Of a stretch of 64,000 nt of DNA, positions 9,699-17,663 are shown in pieces. Source of the stretch: Streptomyces sp. F001 (GTDB lineage: Bacteria > Actinomycetota > Actinomycetes > Streptomycetales > Streptomycetaceae). Location of the stretch: positions 558,001-622,000 of the forward strand of contig NZ_QZWF01000003.1 in NCBI RefSeq assembly GCF_004187715.1, given 5' to 3'. The notes beneath the pieces were generated by a model, which ran no database searches, was not told where the DNA came from, and saw nothing but the letters and a program-made list of their open reading frames with translations. The stretch's first letter is position 1. Each line of letters starts with the position of its first letter. The position numbers and the translations under genes were made by a program.

Positions 9699-10199
9699 TC
9701 AGCCCTGCGGCTCCAGGTCCTCTTCCTCGAACACCAGCAGTGTGCGCGTGCTGAGCACCTCCGGGATCGCCTGGAGCCGGGTGAGCACCAGCTCGCGCAG
9801 CGCCCGGTTGTCGGAGGTGTGCACCAGGAGCAGCACATCGAAATCGCCCCCGACGAGGGCGATGTGAGAGGCGCCGGGCAACTGTCTGAGCTGCTCGCGC
9901 ACCGTGCGCCAGGAGTTCTGGACGATCTTCAGGGTGATGTACGCCGACGTCCCCTGGCCGGCCCGTTCATGGTTCACGCGGGCACCGAAGCCACGAATGA
10001 CGCCGTCCTCGACGAGGCGATTGATCCGCGCGTAGGCGTTCGCGCGCGAGACATGGACCCGTTCGGCGACGGACCGCACCGACGCGCGGCCGTCGGCCTG
10101 GAGCATCCGGAGGATGTCCTGATCTATGGCGTCGAGCGGACGCGGCGGCGGCACGGCGGAACCGGCCTCCGGGCCCTCGGCCATTTGTTCAGATGCCAT
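9699..10199 (-). CDS. bkdR: Lrp/AsnC family regulator, BkdR-like
   Basis: A 166-residue Lrp/AsnC regulator. The N-terminal HTH is at about 25-70 (LDAIDQDILRMLQADGRASV, then VHVSRANAYARINRLVEDGV). The RAM/AsnC effector domain follows (GQGTSAYITLKIV, GDFDVLLLVHTSDN). It is divergent from bkdABC, like the BkdR studied in Streptomyces coelicolor, which controls a branched-chain keto acid dehydrogenase operon and affects development. GGAGG lies upstream of the ATG at 10199. The inverted repeat at 10219-10237 is a likely autoregulatory site. It is convergent with paaR and only 3 bases from its stop. Confidence 0.82.
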   Translation of the reverse strand: MASEQMAEGPEAGSAVPPPRPLDAIDQDILRMLQADGRASVRSVAERVHVSRANAYARINRLVEDGVIRGFGARVNHERAGQGTSAYITLKIVQNSWRTVREQLRQLPGASHIALVGGDFDVLLLVHTSDNRALRELVLTRLQAIPEVLSTRTLLVFEEEDLEPQG

Positions 10200-10218
10200 G
10201 TCCCCCCGCCTCCCTACC

Positions 10219-10237
10219 ATGGACGTAATGCGTCCAT
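10219..10237. promoter_or_regulatory. Inverted repeat, candidate BkdR (Lrp-type) operator
   Basis: ATGGACG-TAATG-CGTCCAT has perfect 7-bp arms around a 5-bp AT-rich spacer, the size and form of Lrp/AsnC half-site pairs. It lies 20 bases before the bkdR start and 140 bases before bkdA. Binding by BkdR is inference. Confidence 0.5.
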
Positions 10238-10300
10238 CTCAGGTTGTGGAGAACCGTTTGTCCACAGCCCGTGGGGGCCTGTAGCCAAAATGTGCCGTCG

Positions 10301-10314
10301 ACCGAACAATCGGT
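10301..10314. promoter_or_regulatory. Third ACCGAACRATCGGT palindrome, upstream of bkdA
   Basis: ACCGAACAATCGGT differs from the paaN-paaH site by one base (central CG to CA). It lies 61 bases before the bkdA ATG. A perfect Streptomyces-type DnaA box, TTGTCCACA, sits at 10258-10266 just upstream. Confidence 0.55.
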
Positions 10315-10374
10315 AGGTGAGGCGCATCACAGCCGACGCGCCTCTCGTAGCCGCTCCCACGAGGAGGTGCCGTT

Positions 10375-11511
10375 ATGACGGTCATGGAGCAGCGTGGCGC
10401 GTATCGGCCGTCGCCGCCGCCCGCCTGGCAGCCCCGTACCGACCCCGCGCCGCTGCTGCCCGACGCGGCTCCGTACCGCGTCCTCGGCACCGAGGCGGCC
10501 GCCAAGGCCGACCCCGAGCTGCTGCGCCGGCTGTACACGCAGCTGGTGCGCGGCCGCCGTTACAACGCGCAGGCCACCGCCCTTACCAAGCAGGGCCGCC
10601 TCGCCGTCTACCCCTCCAGCACCGGCCAGGAGGCCTGCGAGGTCGCCGCCGCCCTGGCCCTGCAGGACCGCGACTGGCTCTTCCCCAGCTACCGAGACAC
10701 CCTCGCCGCCGTCGTACGCGGCGTGGACCCCGTCCAGGCTCTCACCCTGCTGCGCGGCGACTGGCACACCGGCTACGACCCCTACGCCCACCGCGTCGCC
10801 CCCCTGTGCACCCCGCTCGCCACCCAGCTCCCGCACGCCGTCGGCCTCGCGCACGCCGCCCGCCTCAAGGGCGACGACGTGGTCGCGCTCGCCCTGGTCG
10901 GTGACGGCGGCACCAGCGAAGGCGACTTCCACGAGGCGCTGAACTTCGCCGCCGTGTGGCAGGCCCCGGTCGTCTTCCTGGTCCAGAACAACGGCTTCGC
11001 GATCTCCGTCCCGCTCGCCAAGCAGACCGCCGCCCCCTCCCTGGCCCACAAGGCCGTCGGGTACGGCATGCCGGGCCGCCTGGTCGACGGCAACGACGCC
11101 GCGGCCGTGCACGAGGTCCTCGCCGACGCCGTACGGCACGCGCGCGCGGGGGGTGGTCCGACGCTCGTGGAGGCGGTGACGTACCGCATGGAGGCCCACA
11201 CGAACGCGGACGACGACAAGCGCTACCGACCCGACTCCGAGGTCGAGGCCTGGCGGGATCATGATCCGATCGCGCTCCTGGAGCGGGAGTTGACCGAGCG
11301 CGGCCTCATCGACGAGTCCGGCATCGTCCGCGCGCGCGAGGACGCCGAGGCCCTCGCCGCCGACCTGCGCGCGCGCATGAACCAGGACCCGGTCCTCGAC
11401 CCCAGGGACCTGTTCGCCCATGTCTACGCCGAACCCACGCCACAACTGCGCGAGCAGCAGGACCAGTTGAACGCGGAGCTCCAGGCCGAGCAGGAAGGGA
11501 CGCACCGATGA
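10375..11511 (+). CDS. bkdA: Branched-chain 2-oxo acid dehydrogenase E1 alpha subunit
   Basis: A 378-residue E1-alpha subunit. With E1-beta it decarboxylates branched-chain 2-oxo acids from Val, Leu and Ile using thiamine diphosphate. The ThDP motif is GDGGTSEGDFHEALNFAAVW...QNN (about 180-210), and the phosphorylation-loop region is YRMEAHTNADDDKRYRPD. GAGGAGG precedes the ATG at 10375. The stop overlaps bkdB (ATGA). It is the first gene of bkdABC, divergent from bkdR. Its products (isobutyryl-, isovaleryl- and 2-methylbutyryl-CoA) prime branched fatty acids and polyketides. Confidence 0.93.
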   Translation: MTVMEQRGAYRPSPPPAWQPRTDPAPLLPDAAPYRVLGTEAAAKADPELLRRLYTQLVRGRRYNAQATALTKQGRLAVYPSSTGQEACEVAAALALQDRDWLFPSYRDTLAAVVRGVDPVQALTLLRGDWHTGYDPYAHRVAPLCTPLATQLPHAVGLAHAARLKGDDVVALALVGDGGTSEGDFHEALNFAAVWQAPVVFLVQNNGFAISVPLAKQTAAPSLAHKAVGYGMPGRLVDGNDAAAVHEVLADAVRHARAGGGPTLVEAVTYRMEAHTNADDDKRYRPDSEVEAWRDHDPIALLERELTERGLIDESGIVRAREDAEALAADLRARMNQDPVLDPRDLFAHVYAEPTPQLREQQDQLNAELQAEQEGTHR

Positions 11512-12512
11512 CCACGGTCGCCGTGAAGCCCGCCACCATGGCGCAGGCCCTCACGCGCGCGCTCCGCGACGCGATGGCCGCCGACCCGGCCGTGCACGTC
11601 ATGGGCGAGGACGTCGGCACGCTCGGCGGCGTCTTCCGCGTCACCGACGGGCTGGCCAAGGAGTTCGGCGACGACCGCTGCACGGACACGCCGCTCGCCG
11701 AGGCGGGCATCCTCGGGACGGCCGTCGGCATGGCCATGTACGGACTGCGCCCGGTCGTCGAGATGCAGTTCGACGCCTTCGCGTATCCCGCGTTCGAGCA
11801 GCTCATCAGCCACGTGTCCCGTATGCGCAATCGCACCCGCGGGACGATGCCGCTGCCGATCACCATCCGTGTGCCGTACGGCGGCGGCATCGGCGGCGTC
11901 GAACACCACAGCGACTCCTCCGAGGCGTACTACATGGCGACTCCGGGGCTCCATGTCGTCACGCCCGCGACCGTCGCCGACGCCTACGGGCTGCTGCGGG
12001 CCGCCATCGCCTCCGACGACCCGGTCGTCTTCCTGGAACCCAAGCGGCTGTACTGGTCGAAGGACGCCTGGAACCCGGACGACCCGCAGACCGTTGAACC
12101 CATTGGCCGCGCGGTGGTGCGGCGCTCCGGCCGGAGCGCCACGCTCATCACGTACGGGCCGTCCGTACCCGTCTGCCTCGAAGCCGCCGAGGCGGCACGG
12201 GCCGAAGGGTGGGACCTCGAAGTCGTCGACCTGCGCTCCCTGGTGCCGTTCGACGACGAGACGGTCTGCGCCTCGGTACGGCGGACCGGGCGAGCGGTCG
12301 TCGTACACGAGTCGGGCGGGTTCGGTGGGCCGGGCGGGGAGATCGCGGCCCGAGTCACGGAGCGCTGCTTCCACCACCTGGAGGCACCGGTGCTGCGCGT
12401 GGCCGGGTTCGACATCCCCTATCCGCCGCCGATGCTGGAGAAGCACCACCTGCCCGGCGTCGACCGGATCCTGGACGCCGTGGCGCGTCTGCAATGGGAG
12501 GCCGAGAGCTGA
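11508..12512 (+). CDS. bkdB: Branched-chain 2-oxo acid dehydrogenase E1 beta subunit
   Basis: A 334-residue transketolase-like E1-beta subunit, the partner of the preceding E1-alpha in an alpha2beta2 heterotetramer. Typical stretches are VMGEDVGTLGGVFRVTDGL, DTPLAEAGILGTAVGMAM, RIPYGGG-type (here RVPYGGGIGGVEHHSDSSEA) and the C-terminal transketolase domain with VHESGGFGGPGGEIAARVTE. The ATG overlaps the bkdA stop by ATGA and the TGA shares a base with the bkdC ATG (TGATG), so the operon is fully coupled. It is closely related to the E1-beta at 29141-30136. Confidence 0.94.
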   Translation: MTTVAVKPATMAQALTRALRDAMAADPAVHVMGEDVGTLGGVFRVTDGLAKEFGDDRCTDTPLAEAGILGTAVGMAMYGLRPVVEMQFDAFAYPAFEQLISHVSRMRNRTRGTMPLPITIRVPYGGGIGGVEHHSDSSEAYYMATPGLHVVTPATVADAYGLLRAAIASDDPVVFLEPKRLYWSKDAWNPDDPQTVEPIGRAVVRRSGRSATLITYGPSVPVCLEAAEAARAEGWDLEVVDLRSLVPFDDETVCASVRRTGRAVVVHESGGFGGPGGEIAARVTERCFHHLEAPVLRVAGFDIPYPPPMLEKHHLPGVDRILDAVARLQWEAES

Positions 12513-13972
12513 TGGCACAGGTGCTGGAGTTCAAGCTCCCCGACCTCGGTGAGGGGCTCACCGAGGCGGAGATCGTGCGCTGGCTGGTGCAGGTCGGCGA
12601 CGTCGTCGCCGTTGACCAGCCAGTCGTCGAGGTCGAGACGGCCAAGGCGATGGTCGAGGTGCCCTGCCCCTACGGCGGCGTGGTCACGGCCCGCTTCGGC
12701 GAGGAGGGCACGGAACTGCCCGTCGGGGCCCCGCTGCTGACGGTCGCGGTGGGCGCGTCGGCCGCCGGCGGTGCGACCGACGGCGAGGGCCTGGGCGAGC
12801 GGGCGGCCGGAGGCTTGGGCGAGCGGGATGCCGAGGGCTCGGACGTGGGCTCCGGCAACGTCCTCGTGGGCTATGGCACGGGTGCGCCTCCGGCGCGGCG
12901 CCGGAGGGTGCGTCCCGCGTCTGAGACGGCTCCCGCGCGGGCAGGGGCCTCGCGGGAGGCTCCCGCGGCTCAAACGGCTCCATCGGCTCCGAAGTCGCCG
13001 GTCAGGCCCGCGGAAGGCCACGCCAACGGTGCAGCCCACCACGACGGCAGCCGCGGTGACGGTCCTGTACCGGTGATCTCACCCCTCGTCCGGCGCCTCG
13101 CCCGCGAGAACGGGCTGGACCTGCGGGAGCTGACGGGCTCCGGCCCCGACGGGCTGATCCTGCGGGCGGACGTGGAGTACGCGCTGCGGGCCGCCGCCGC
13201 ACAGGGACGTACAGCTCAGCCGACCGAGCCGCACGCGCGCGTGTCGGCCGTTCCGGCCGCAGCCACCGAGCCTCACGCCCCTGGCGGCACCCGCGTGCCC
13301 CTCAAGGGCGTCCGGGGCGCGGTTGCCGACAAGCTCTCCCGCAGCCGGCGCGAGATACCGGACGCGACCTGCTGGGTGGACGCCGACGCCACGGAGCTGA
13401 TGCGGGCCCGCACCGCCATGAACGCGGCCGGGGGACCGAAGATCTCCCTGCTCGCCCTGCTGGCCCGGATCTGCACGGCGGCGCTCGCCCGGTTCCCCGA
13501 GCTCAACTCCACGGTCGACATGGACGCCCGGGAAGTCGTCCAGCTCGACCATGTGCACCTCGGCTTCGCCGCACAGACCGAGCGGGGGCTCGTCGTGCCC
13601 GTCGTACGGGACGCCCACGCGCGCGACGCCGAGGGGCTGACCGCGGAGTTCGCCCGGCTGACCGAGGCGGCCCGGGCCGGGACGCTCACGCCCGCGGAAC
13701 TCACCGGCGGCACCTTCACACTGAACAACTACGGCGTGTTCGGCGTCGACGGCTCCACACCGATCATCAACCACCCCGAGGCGGCCATGCTCGGCGTCGG
13801 CCGTATCGTCCCCAAGCCCTGGGTGCACGAGGGCGAGCTGGCGGTGCGGCAGGTCGTCCAGCTGTCGCTCACCTTCGACCACCGGGTGTGCGACGGCGGC
13901 ACGGCGGGTGGCTTCCTGCGGTATGTCGCGGACTGTGTGGAACAGCCGGCGGTGCTGCTGCGGACCCTGTGA
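12512..13972 (+). CDS. bkdC: Branched-chain 2-oxo acid dehydrogenase E2 (dihydrolipoyl acyltransferase)
   Basis: A 486-residue E2 core. It has one lipoyl domain (1-80; lipoylated Lys in VETAKAMVEVP), a long Gly/Ala/Glu/Pro-rich linker, a peripheral subunit-binding domain (VISPLVRRLARENGLDLREL, about 190-225) and an acyltransferase catalytic domain (about 255-486) ending with the active-site motif DHRVCDG. It transfers the acyl group from lipoamide to CoA. The ATG at 12512 shares its A with the bkdB stop. No E3 gene follows, so lipoamide dehydrogenase must come from elsewhere. Confidence 0.94.
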   Translation: MAQVLEFKLPDLGEGLTEAEIVRWLVQVGDVVAVDQPVVEVETAKAMVEVPCPYGGVVTARFGEEGTELPVGAPLLTVAVGASAAGGATDGEGLGERAAGGLGERDAEGSDVGSGNVLVGYGTGAPPARRRRVRPASETAPARAGASREAPAAQTAPSAPKSPVRPAEGHANGAAHHDGSRGDGPVPVISPLVRRLARENGLDLRELTGSGPDGLILRADVEYALRAAAAQGRTAQPTEPHARVSAVPAAATEPHAPGGTRVPLKGVRGAVADKLSRSRREIPDATCWVDADATELMRARTAMNAAGGPKISLLALLARICTAALARFPELNSTVDMDAREVVQLDHVHLGFAAQTERGLVVPVVRDAHARDAEGLTAEFARLTEAARAGTLTPAELTGGTFTLNNYGVFGVDGSTPIINHPEAAMLGVGRIVPKPWVHEGELAVRQVVQLSLTFDHRVCDGGTAGGFLRYVADCVEQPAVLLRTL

Positions 13973-14025
13973 TCGGCCGGTTCGCCCGCGTTCCCTGAGG
14001 TCGCGGAGGCACGCATACTCAGGGG

Positions 14026-14969
14026 GTGACAGAGAACCAGCCGCCCACGAGCCCCGCAGCCGGTGACGCCGACGGTTACGACGCCGTCGTACTCGCCGGC
14101 GGTGCCGCGCGGCGGCTCGGCGGTGCGGACAAGCCCGGCGTACGCGTGGGCGGGCGGGCGCTGCTCGACCGGGTACTCGCCGCCTGCGCCGACGCACGGA
14201 CCACGGTCGTCGTCGCCGATCCCCGTCCGACGGCTCGGCCCGTGACCTGGGCGCGCGAGGAGCCGCCCGGCGGCGGTCCGCTCGCCGCCCTCGCAGCGGG
14301 CCTGCAGCACACTGCCGCCGACCGGGTGCTCGTGCTCTCCGCGGACCTGCCCTTCCTCGACGGACGGACCGTGGACCGCCTGCTGTCCACCCTGGACACG
14401 GCGGGTGAGGAAGACGAGGACGGGGCCGACGGTGTCGTCCTCACCGACCCCACCGGCCGGGACCAGCCGCTCGTGGCCGCCTACCACGCCCGGCACCTGC
14501 ACCGGACGCTCGCGTCCCTCGGGACCGAACACGGCGGCCTCACCGGGCTGCCTCTGCGGCTCCTCACCGCCGCACTGAATCTCACGCGTATCTCCGACCC
14601 CGTCGCGTCCTTCGACTGCGACACCTGGGACGACATCGCCACCGCCAGGGCACGCATCAGGGAGCATGGTCACGTGCTGGATGAATGGATTTCCGCAGTC
14701 AAGGACGAACTGGGCATCGACCTCGAGGTCGACACCGGTGTGCTGCTCGACCTCGCCCGCGACGCCGCCCACGGCGTGGCGCGGCCCGCGGCACCGCTGA
14801 CCACCTTCCTCGTCGGCTACGCCGCGGCCCGCGCCGGCGGCAGCCCAGAAGCCGTCGCCGAGGCCTCCCGCAAGGCGGCTGCCCTGGCGCAGCGCTGGGC
14901 GGAGGAGGACGCCGCCGACGACGACGCGAAGTCCGCCCCGCGACCGACCCCCGCCCGGACGCCGGATGA
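14026..14969 (+). CDS. MobA-like nucleotidyltransferase fused to DUF6457 (probable frameshift near the 3' end)
   Basis: A GTG start at 14026 opens a product with a MobA-like NTP-transferase domain (AVVLAGGAARRLGGADKPGV, LVLSADLPFLDG) to about residue 205, then a small DUF6457 domain (LDEWISAVKDELGIDLEVD) to about residue 290. MobA attaches GMP to molybdopterin; the role of DUF6457 is unknown. As read, the frame stays open to 15393, overlapping moeA by 428 bases with Arg-rich, low-GC3 sequence. The adjacent frame ends at 14969 in an ATGA overlap with moeA, so a small indel between about 14900 and 14960 is likely; the end given assumes that. Intact readthrough is the alternative. Confidence 0.68.
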
Positions 14970-16351
14970 CCGCCCGCGGTATCCGCCACAGCGAGGACGA
15001 CGAGGATCTCGGCGTCGAGGAGGTACTGGCTCTCGTGAAGGAGGACAGGGACACCGCGGCCGTGCCCTCCCCGCAGGACGGCACCGGAGCGCACGACAGC
15101 CCCGCCCCGCTCCGGCACCAGGCCGCCCCGCGCGCAGCGGACGGGCGTCACAAGGCCACCCCATGGCCCGAGGCCCGCGAGACCGCAGCCCGCGCCGCTC
15201 GCGCCGGCGTCCGTCGCACTCCCGTCTCCGTGCCCCTCGACGCAGCCCTGGGCCTCGTGCTGGCCGCTCCCCTCACCGCGCTCACCGACCTCCCCTCCTT
15301 CGACACCTCCGCGATGGACGGGTGGGCGGTCGCCGGACCCGGCCCTTGGGCGGTACGGGACGAGGGTGTGCTGGCCGGGCACGCGGAGCATGAGCCCCTC
15401 GCGGACGGTGAGGCCGTCCGGATCGCCACCGGCGCCCGTATCCCCCTGGACACGACCGCGGTGCTGCGCAGCGAGCACGGCCGCACGGACGACAAGGGCC
15501 GACTGCACGCCAGTCGCGAGCTGCCGCACGGTCAGGACATCCGCCCCCGCGGACAGGAGTGCCGTAGCGGCGACCACCTCCTGGCCCCCGGAACCCTCGT
15601 GACCCCCGCCGTGCTCGGCCTTGCCGCAGCCGCCGGATACGACACCCTCACCGCCGTTCCCCGCCCCCGCGTCGACGTCCTCGTACTCGGCGACGAACTG
15701 CTCACCGAGGGCCGGCCGCACGACGGACTCATCCGGGACGCGCTCGGCCCCATGCTGCCGCCCTGGCTGCGCGCGCTCGGCGCCGAGGTCACCGCGGTGC
15801 GCCGACTCGGCGACGACGCCGAAGCCCTGTACCGGGCGATCACCGGAAGTGACGCCGACCTCGTCGTCACCACGGGCGGCACCGCGGCGGGCCCCGTCGA
15901 CCACGTCCACCCCACCCTGCGCCGCATGGGCGCAGAGCTCCTGGTGAACGGGGTCAAGGTGCGCCCCGGCCACCCCATGCTGCTGGCTCGCACCAAGGAG
16001 AACCAGCACCTCGTCGGCCTGCCCGGCAACCCCCTCGCCGCAGTCTCCGGCCTGCTCACGCTCGCCGAGCCCGTCCTGCGGACGCTGGCCGCCCGCCCGG
16101 CGCAGGAGCCGTACGCGCTGCCGGTGACGGACGCGGTGCACGGCCATCCGTACGACACCCGGCTCATCCCCGTCGTTCTGCGCGGCGACCGTGCGGTGCC
16201 GCTGCACTACAACGGTCCGGCCATGCTGCGCGGGGTCGCGGCCGCCGATGCTCTCGCGGTCGTACCGCCGGGCGGTGCTCGGCCCGGTCAGGAGGTGGAG
16301 CTCCTGGATCTGCCATGGGCGGCGGCCGGGATCGGGGTGTGTTTCACGTGA
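14966..16351 (+). CDS. moeA: Molybdopterin molybdotransferase MoeA-like protein
   Basis: A 461-residue MoeA-family protein that inserts molybdate into adenylylated molybdopterin. The first 60 residues are an acidic extension; the MoeA core starts near ATPWPEARETAARAA. Landmarks are LPSFDTSAMDGWAV (domain I), EAVRIATGARIPL, the MoCF-binding domain with LVLGDELL and VVTTGGTAAGP, and LVGLPGNPLAAVSGLL. Domain IV covers the last 70 residues. ATGAC at 14966 overlaps the likely stop of the MobA-like gene. The stop codon lies inside a perfect parS site (16341-16354), so the last residues (VCFT) are dictated by parS. Confidence 0.88.
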   Translation: MTARGIRHSEDDEDLGVEEVLALVKEDRDTAAVPSPQDGTGAHDSPAPLRHQAAPRAADGRHKATPWPEARETAARAARAGVRRTPVSVPLDAALGLVLAAPLTALTDLPSFDTSAMDGWAVAGPGPWAVRDEGVLAGHAEHEPLADGEAVRIATGARIPLDTTAVLRSEHGRTDDKGRLHASRELPHGQDIRPRGQECRSGDHLLAPGTLVTPAVLGLAAAAGYDTLTAVPRPRVDVLVLGDELLTEGRPHDGLIRDALGPMLPPWLRALGAEVTAVRRLGDDAEALYRAITGSDADLVVTTGGTAAGPVDHVHPTLRRMGAELLVNGVKVRPGHPMLLARTKENQHLVGLPGNPLAAVSGLLTLAEPVLRTLAARPAQEPYALPVTDAVHGHPYDTRLIPVVLRGDRAVPLHYNGPAMLRGVAAADALAVVPPGGARPGQEVELLDLPWAAAGIGVCFT

Positions 16352-16354
16352 AAC
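16341..16354. promoter_or_regulatory. parS chromosome segregation site (ParB binding)
   Basis: GTTTCACGTGAAAC is a perfect 14-bp palindrome identical to the Streptomyces parS consensus bound by ParB. It overlaps the moeA stop codon (TGA at 16349-16351) and lies 14 bases before the convergent channel gene ends. Such sites cluster around oriC in Streptomyces. Confidence 0.9.
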
Positions 16355-16367
16355 GTCGCGCCGGGCC

Positions 16368-17483
16368 CTACTCGGCCGCCGCGGACACGGGTCGGCTGAT
16401 GGTGATGACCCGGTCTCCCGGCCGGAGTTGGGCGCGCCGGCCTTCGTCGTAGTCCAGCACCTTCTTGTCGCGTACGACCGCCACGACCAGGTCCGCACAC
16501 TCGCGGGGCGTTTGGCCCACCTCGTCCTGGGTGACCGCCCGCTCGATGAGGTCCAGCCCGCTGCCGAGGGTCATCAGGTCCTCCAGGGTCCGGGCCACGG
16601 GCGGGCTGGCCATGAACGTCCCCAGCAGCCGCCCGGCCGAGCTGGAACTGGTGACGACGGTGTCCGCGCCGCTCTGCTTGAGCAGCGGTACGTTCTCGTC
16701 CTCCCGGACGGCGGCGACGATTGTGGCGTGGCGGTTCAGCTGGCGTGCGGTGAGCGTGACCAGAGTGGCCGTCTCGTCGCGCTGCGGGGCGATGATCACG
16801 CGGGTGGCGCGGTGGAGCTCCGCCTTCAGCAGGGTCTCGGAGCGCGTGGCGTCGCCGGTGACCGCCACCAGGCCGTCGTCGCCGGCGGCCTCGACCGCCT
16901 TGCCCTGCGTGTCCACGATGACGATCCGCTCCTTGCCTACGCCCTGTCCGATCAGCGTCTGCACGGCGTGCCGGCCCTTGGTGCCGTAGCCGATGACCAC
17001 GACGTGATCCCGGGTGCGGGCCCGCCACCGGTGGATACGGACCTGCTGGCGGGTGCGCTCGGTGAGCACCTCCAGGGTCGTGCCGACCAGGATGATCAGG
17101 AACAGCACGCGCAGCGGCGTGATGACGAAGATGTTGGTGAGCCGGGCGGCGTCGCCGACCGGGGTGATGTCGCCGTATCCGGTGGTGGAGAGCGTGACGG
17201 TGGCGTAGTACGCGGCGTCCAGCAGGTCGAGGGAGCCGTCGGAGTTGTCGGTGTAGCCCTCACGGTCGACGTAGACGATCAAGATGGTGATGAACAGCAC
17301 CAGTATGGCCATGAACAGGCGCTTGATGACCTGCTGGAGCGGCGGTACGACACCCTGCACGGGCATCGCGATCGAACGGCCCGCCTCCGCGTCGTCGCGT
17401 GCCTCCTTGCGCGAGCGGCTCCAGAGGGACCGCAGGATGGAGCGGGTCACCCTCCGGGAAGATGGCTGCTCGTCGTCCCTCAT
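16368..17483 (-). CDS. Potassium channel with RCK (TrkA-N/TrkA-C) domains
   Basis: A 371-residue two-transmembrane K+ channel of the MthK type. After a basic cytoplasmic N-terminus come TM1 (LFMAILVLFITILIVYV, about 57-73), a pore loop with the selectivity filter TTGYGD, TM2 (IFVITPLRVLFLIILVG) and an RCK domain whose Rossmann motif is VVVIGYGTKGRHAV (about 160), followed by TrkA-C. The RCK part is closely similar to the divergent protein at 17664-18326. The ATG at 17483 follows a G-rich Shine-Dalgarno. Probable role: ligand- or nucleotide-gated K+ flux. Confidence 0.88.
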   Translation of the reverse strand: MRDDEQPSSRRVTRSILRSLWSRSRKEARDDAEAGRSIAMPVQGVVPPLQQVIKRLFMAILVLFITILIVYVDREGYTDNSDGSLDLLDAAYYATVTLSTTGYGDITPVGDAARLTNIFVITPLRVLFLIILVGTTLEVLTERTRQQVRIHRWRARTRDHVVVIGYGTKGRHAVQTLIGQGVGKERIVIVDTQGKAVEAAGDDGLVAVTGDATRSETLLKAELHRATRVIIAPQRDETATLVTLTARQLNRHATIVAAVREDENVPLLKQSGADTVVTSSSSAGRLLGTFMASPPVARTLEDLMTLGSGLDLIERAVTQDEVGQTPRECADLVVAVVRDKKVLDYDEGRRAQLRPGDRVITISRPVSAAAE

Positions 17484-17663
17484 CGTCTGCCCCCTGCGGC
17501 CGTGATCCTGACAGTGGCCCCCATGGTTCCGCACAGCATCCGCAGCAGTCACCGAGCCCCCCGGCCCGACACGCCGCCCGGCCGGGCAGTCTCCGGGGCG
17601 CGGTAGCGTCGGGCCCGGTGCCGGACGGGCACCCGACTTCTCTGACACCGCTGGAGGTCTCCC

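Noticed and set aside
2730..10266. A replication origin from the DnaA-box-like sequences
   Set aside because: Only isolated boxes several kb apart are seen, with no dense cluster and no dnaA or dnaN gene.
14970..15393. True C-terminal domain of the MobA-like protein
   Set aside because: The Arg-rich translation has poor GC3 and sits in the wrong frame over moeA.
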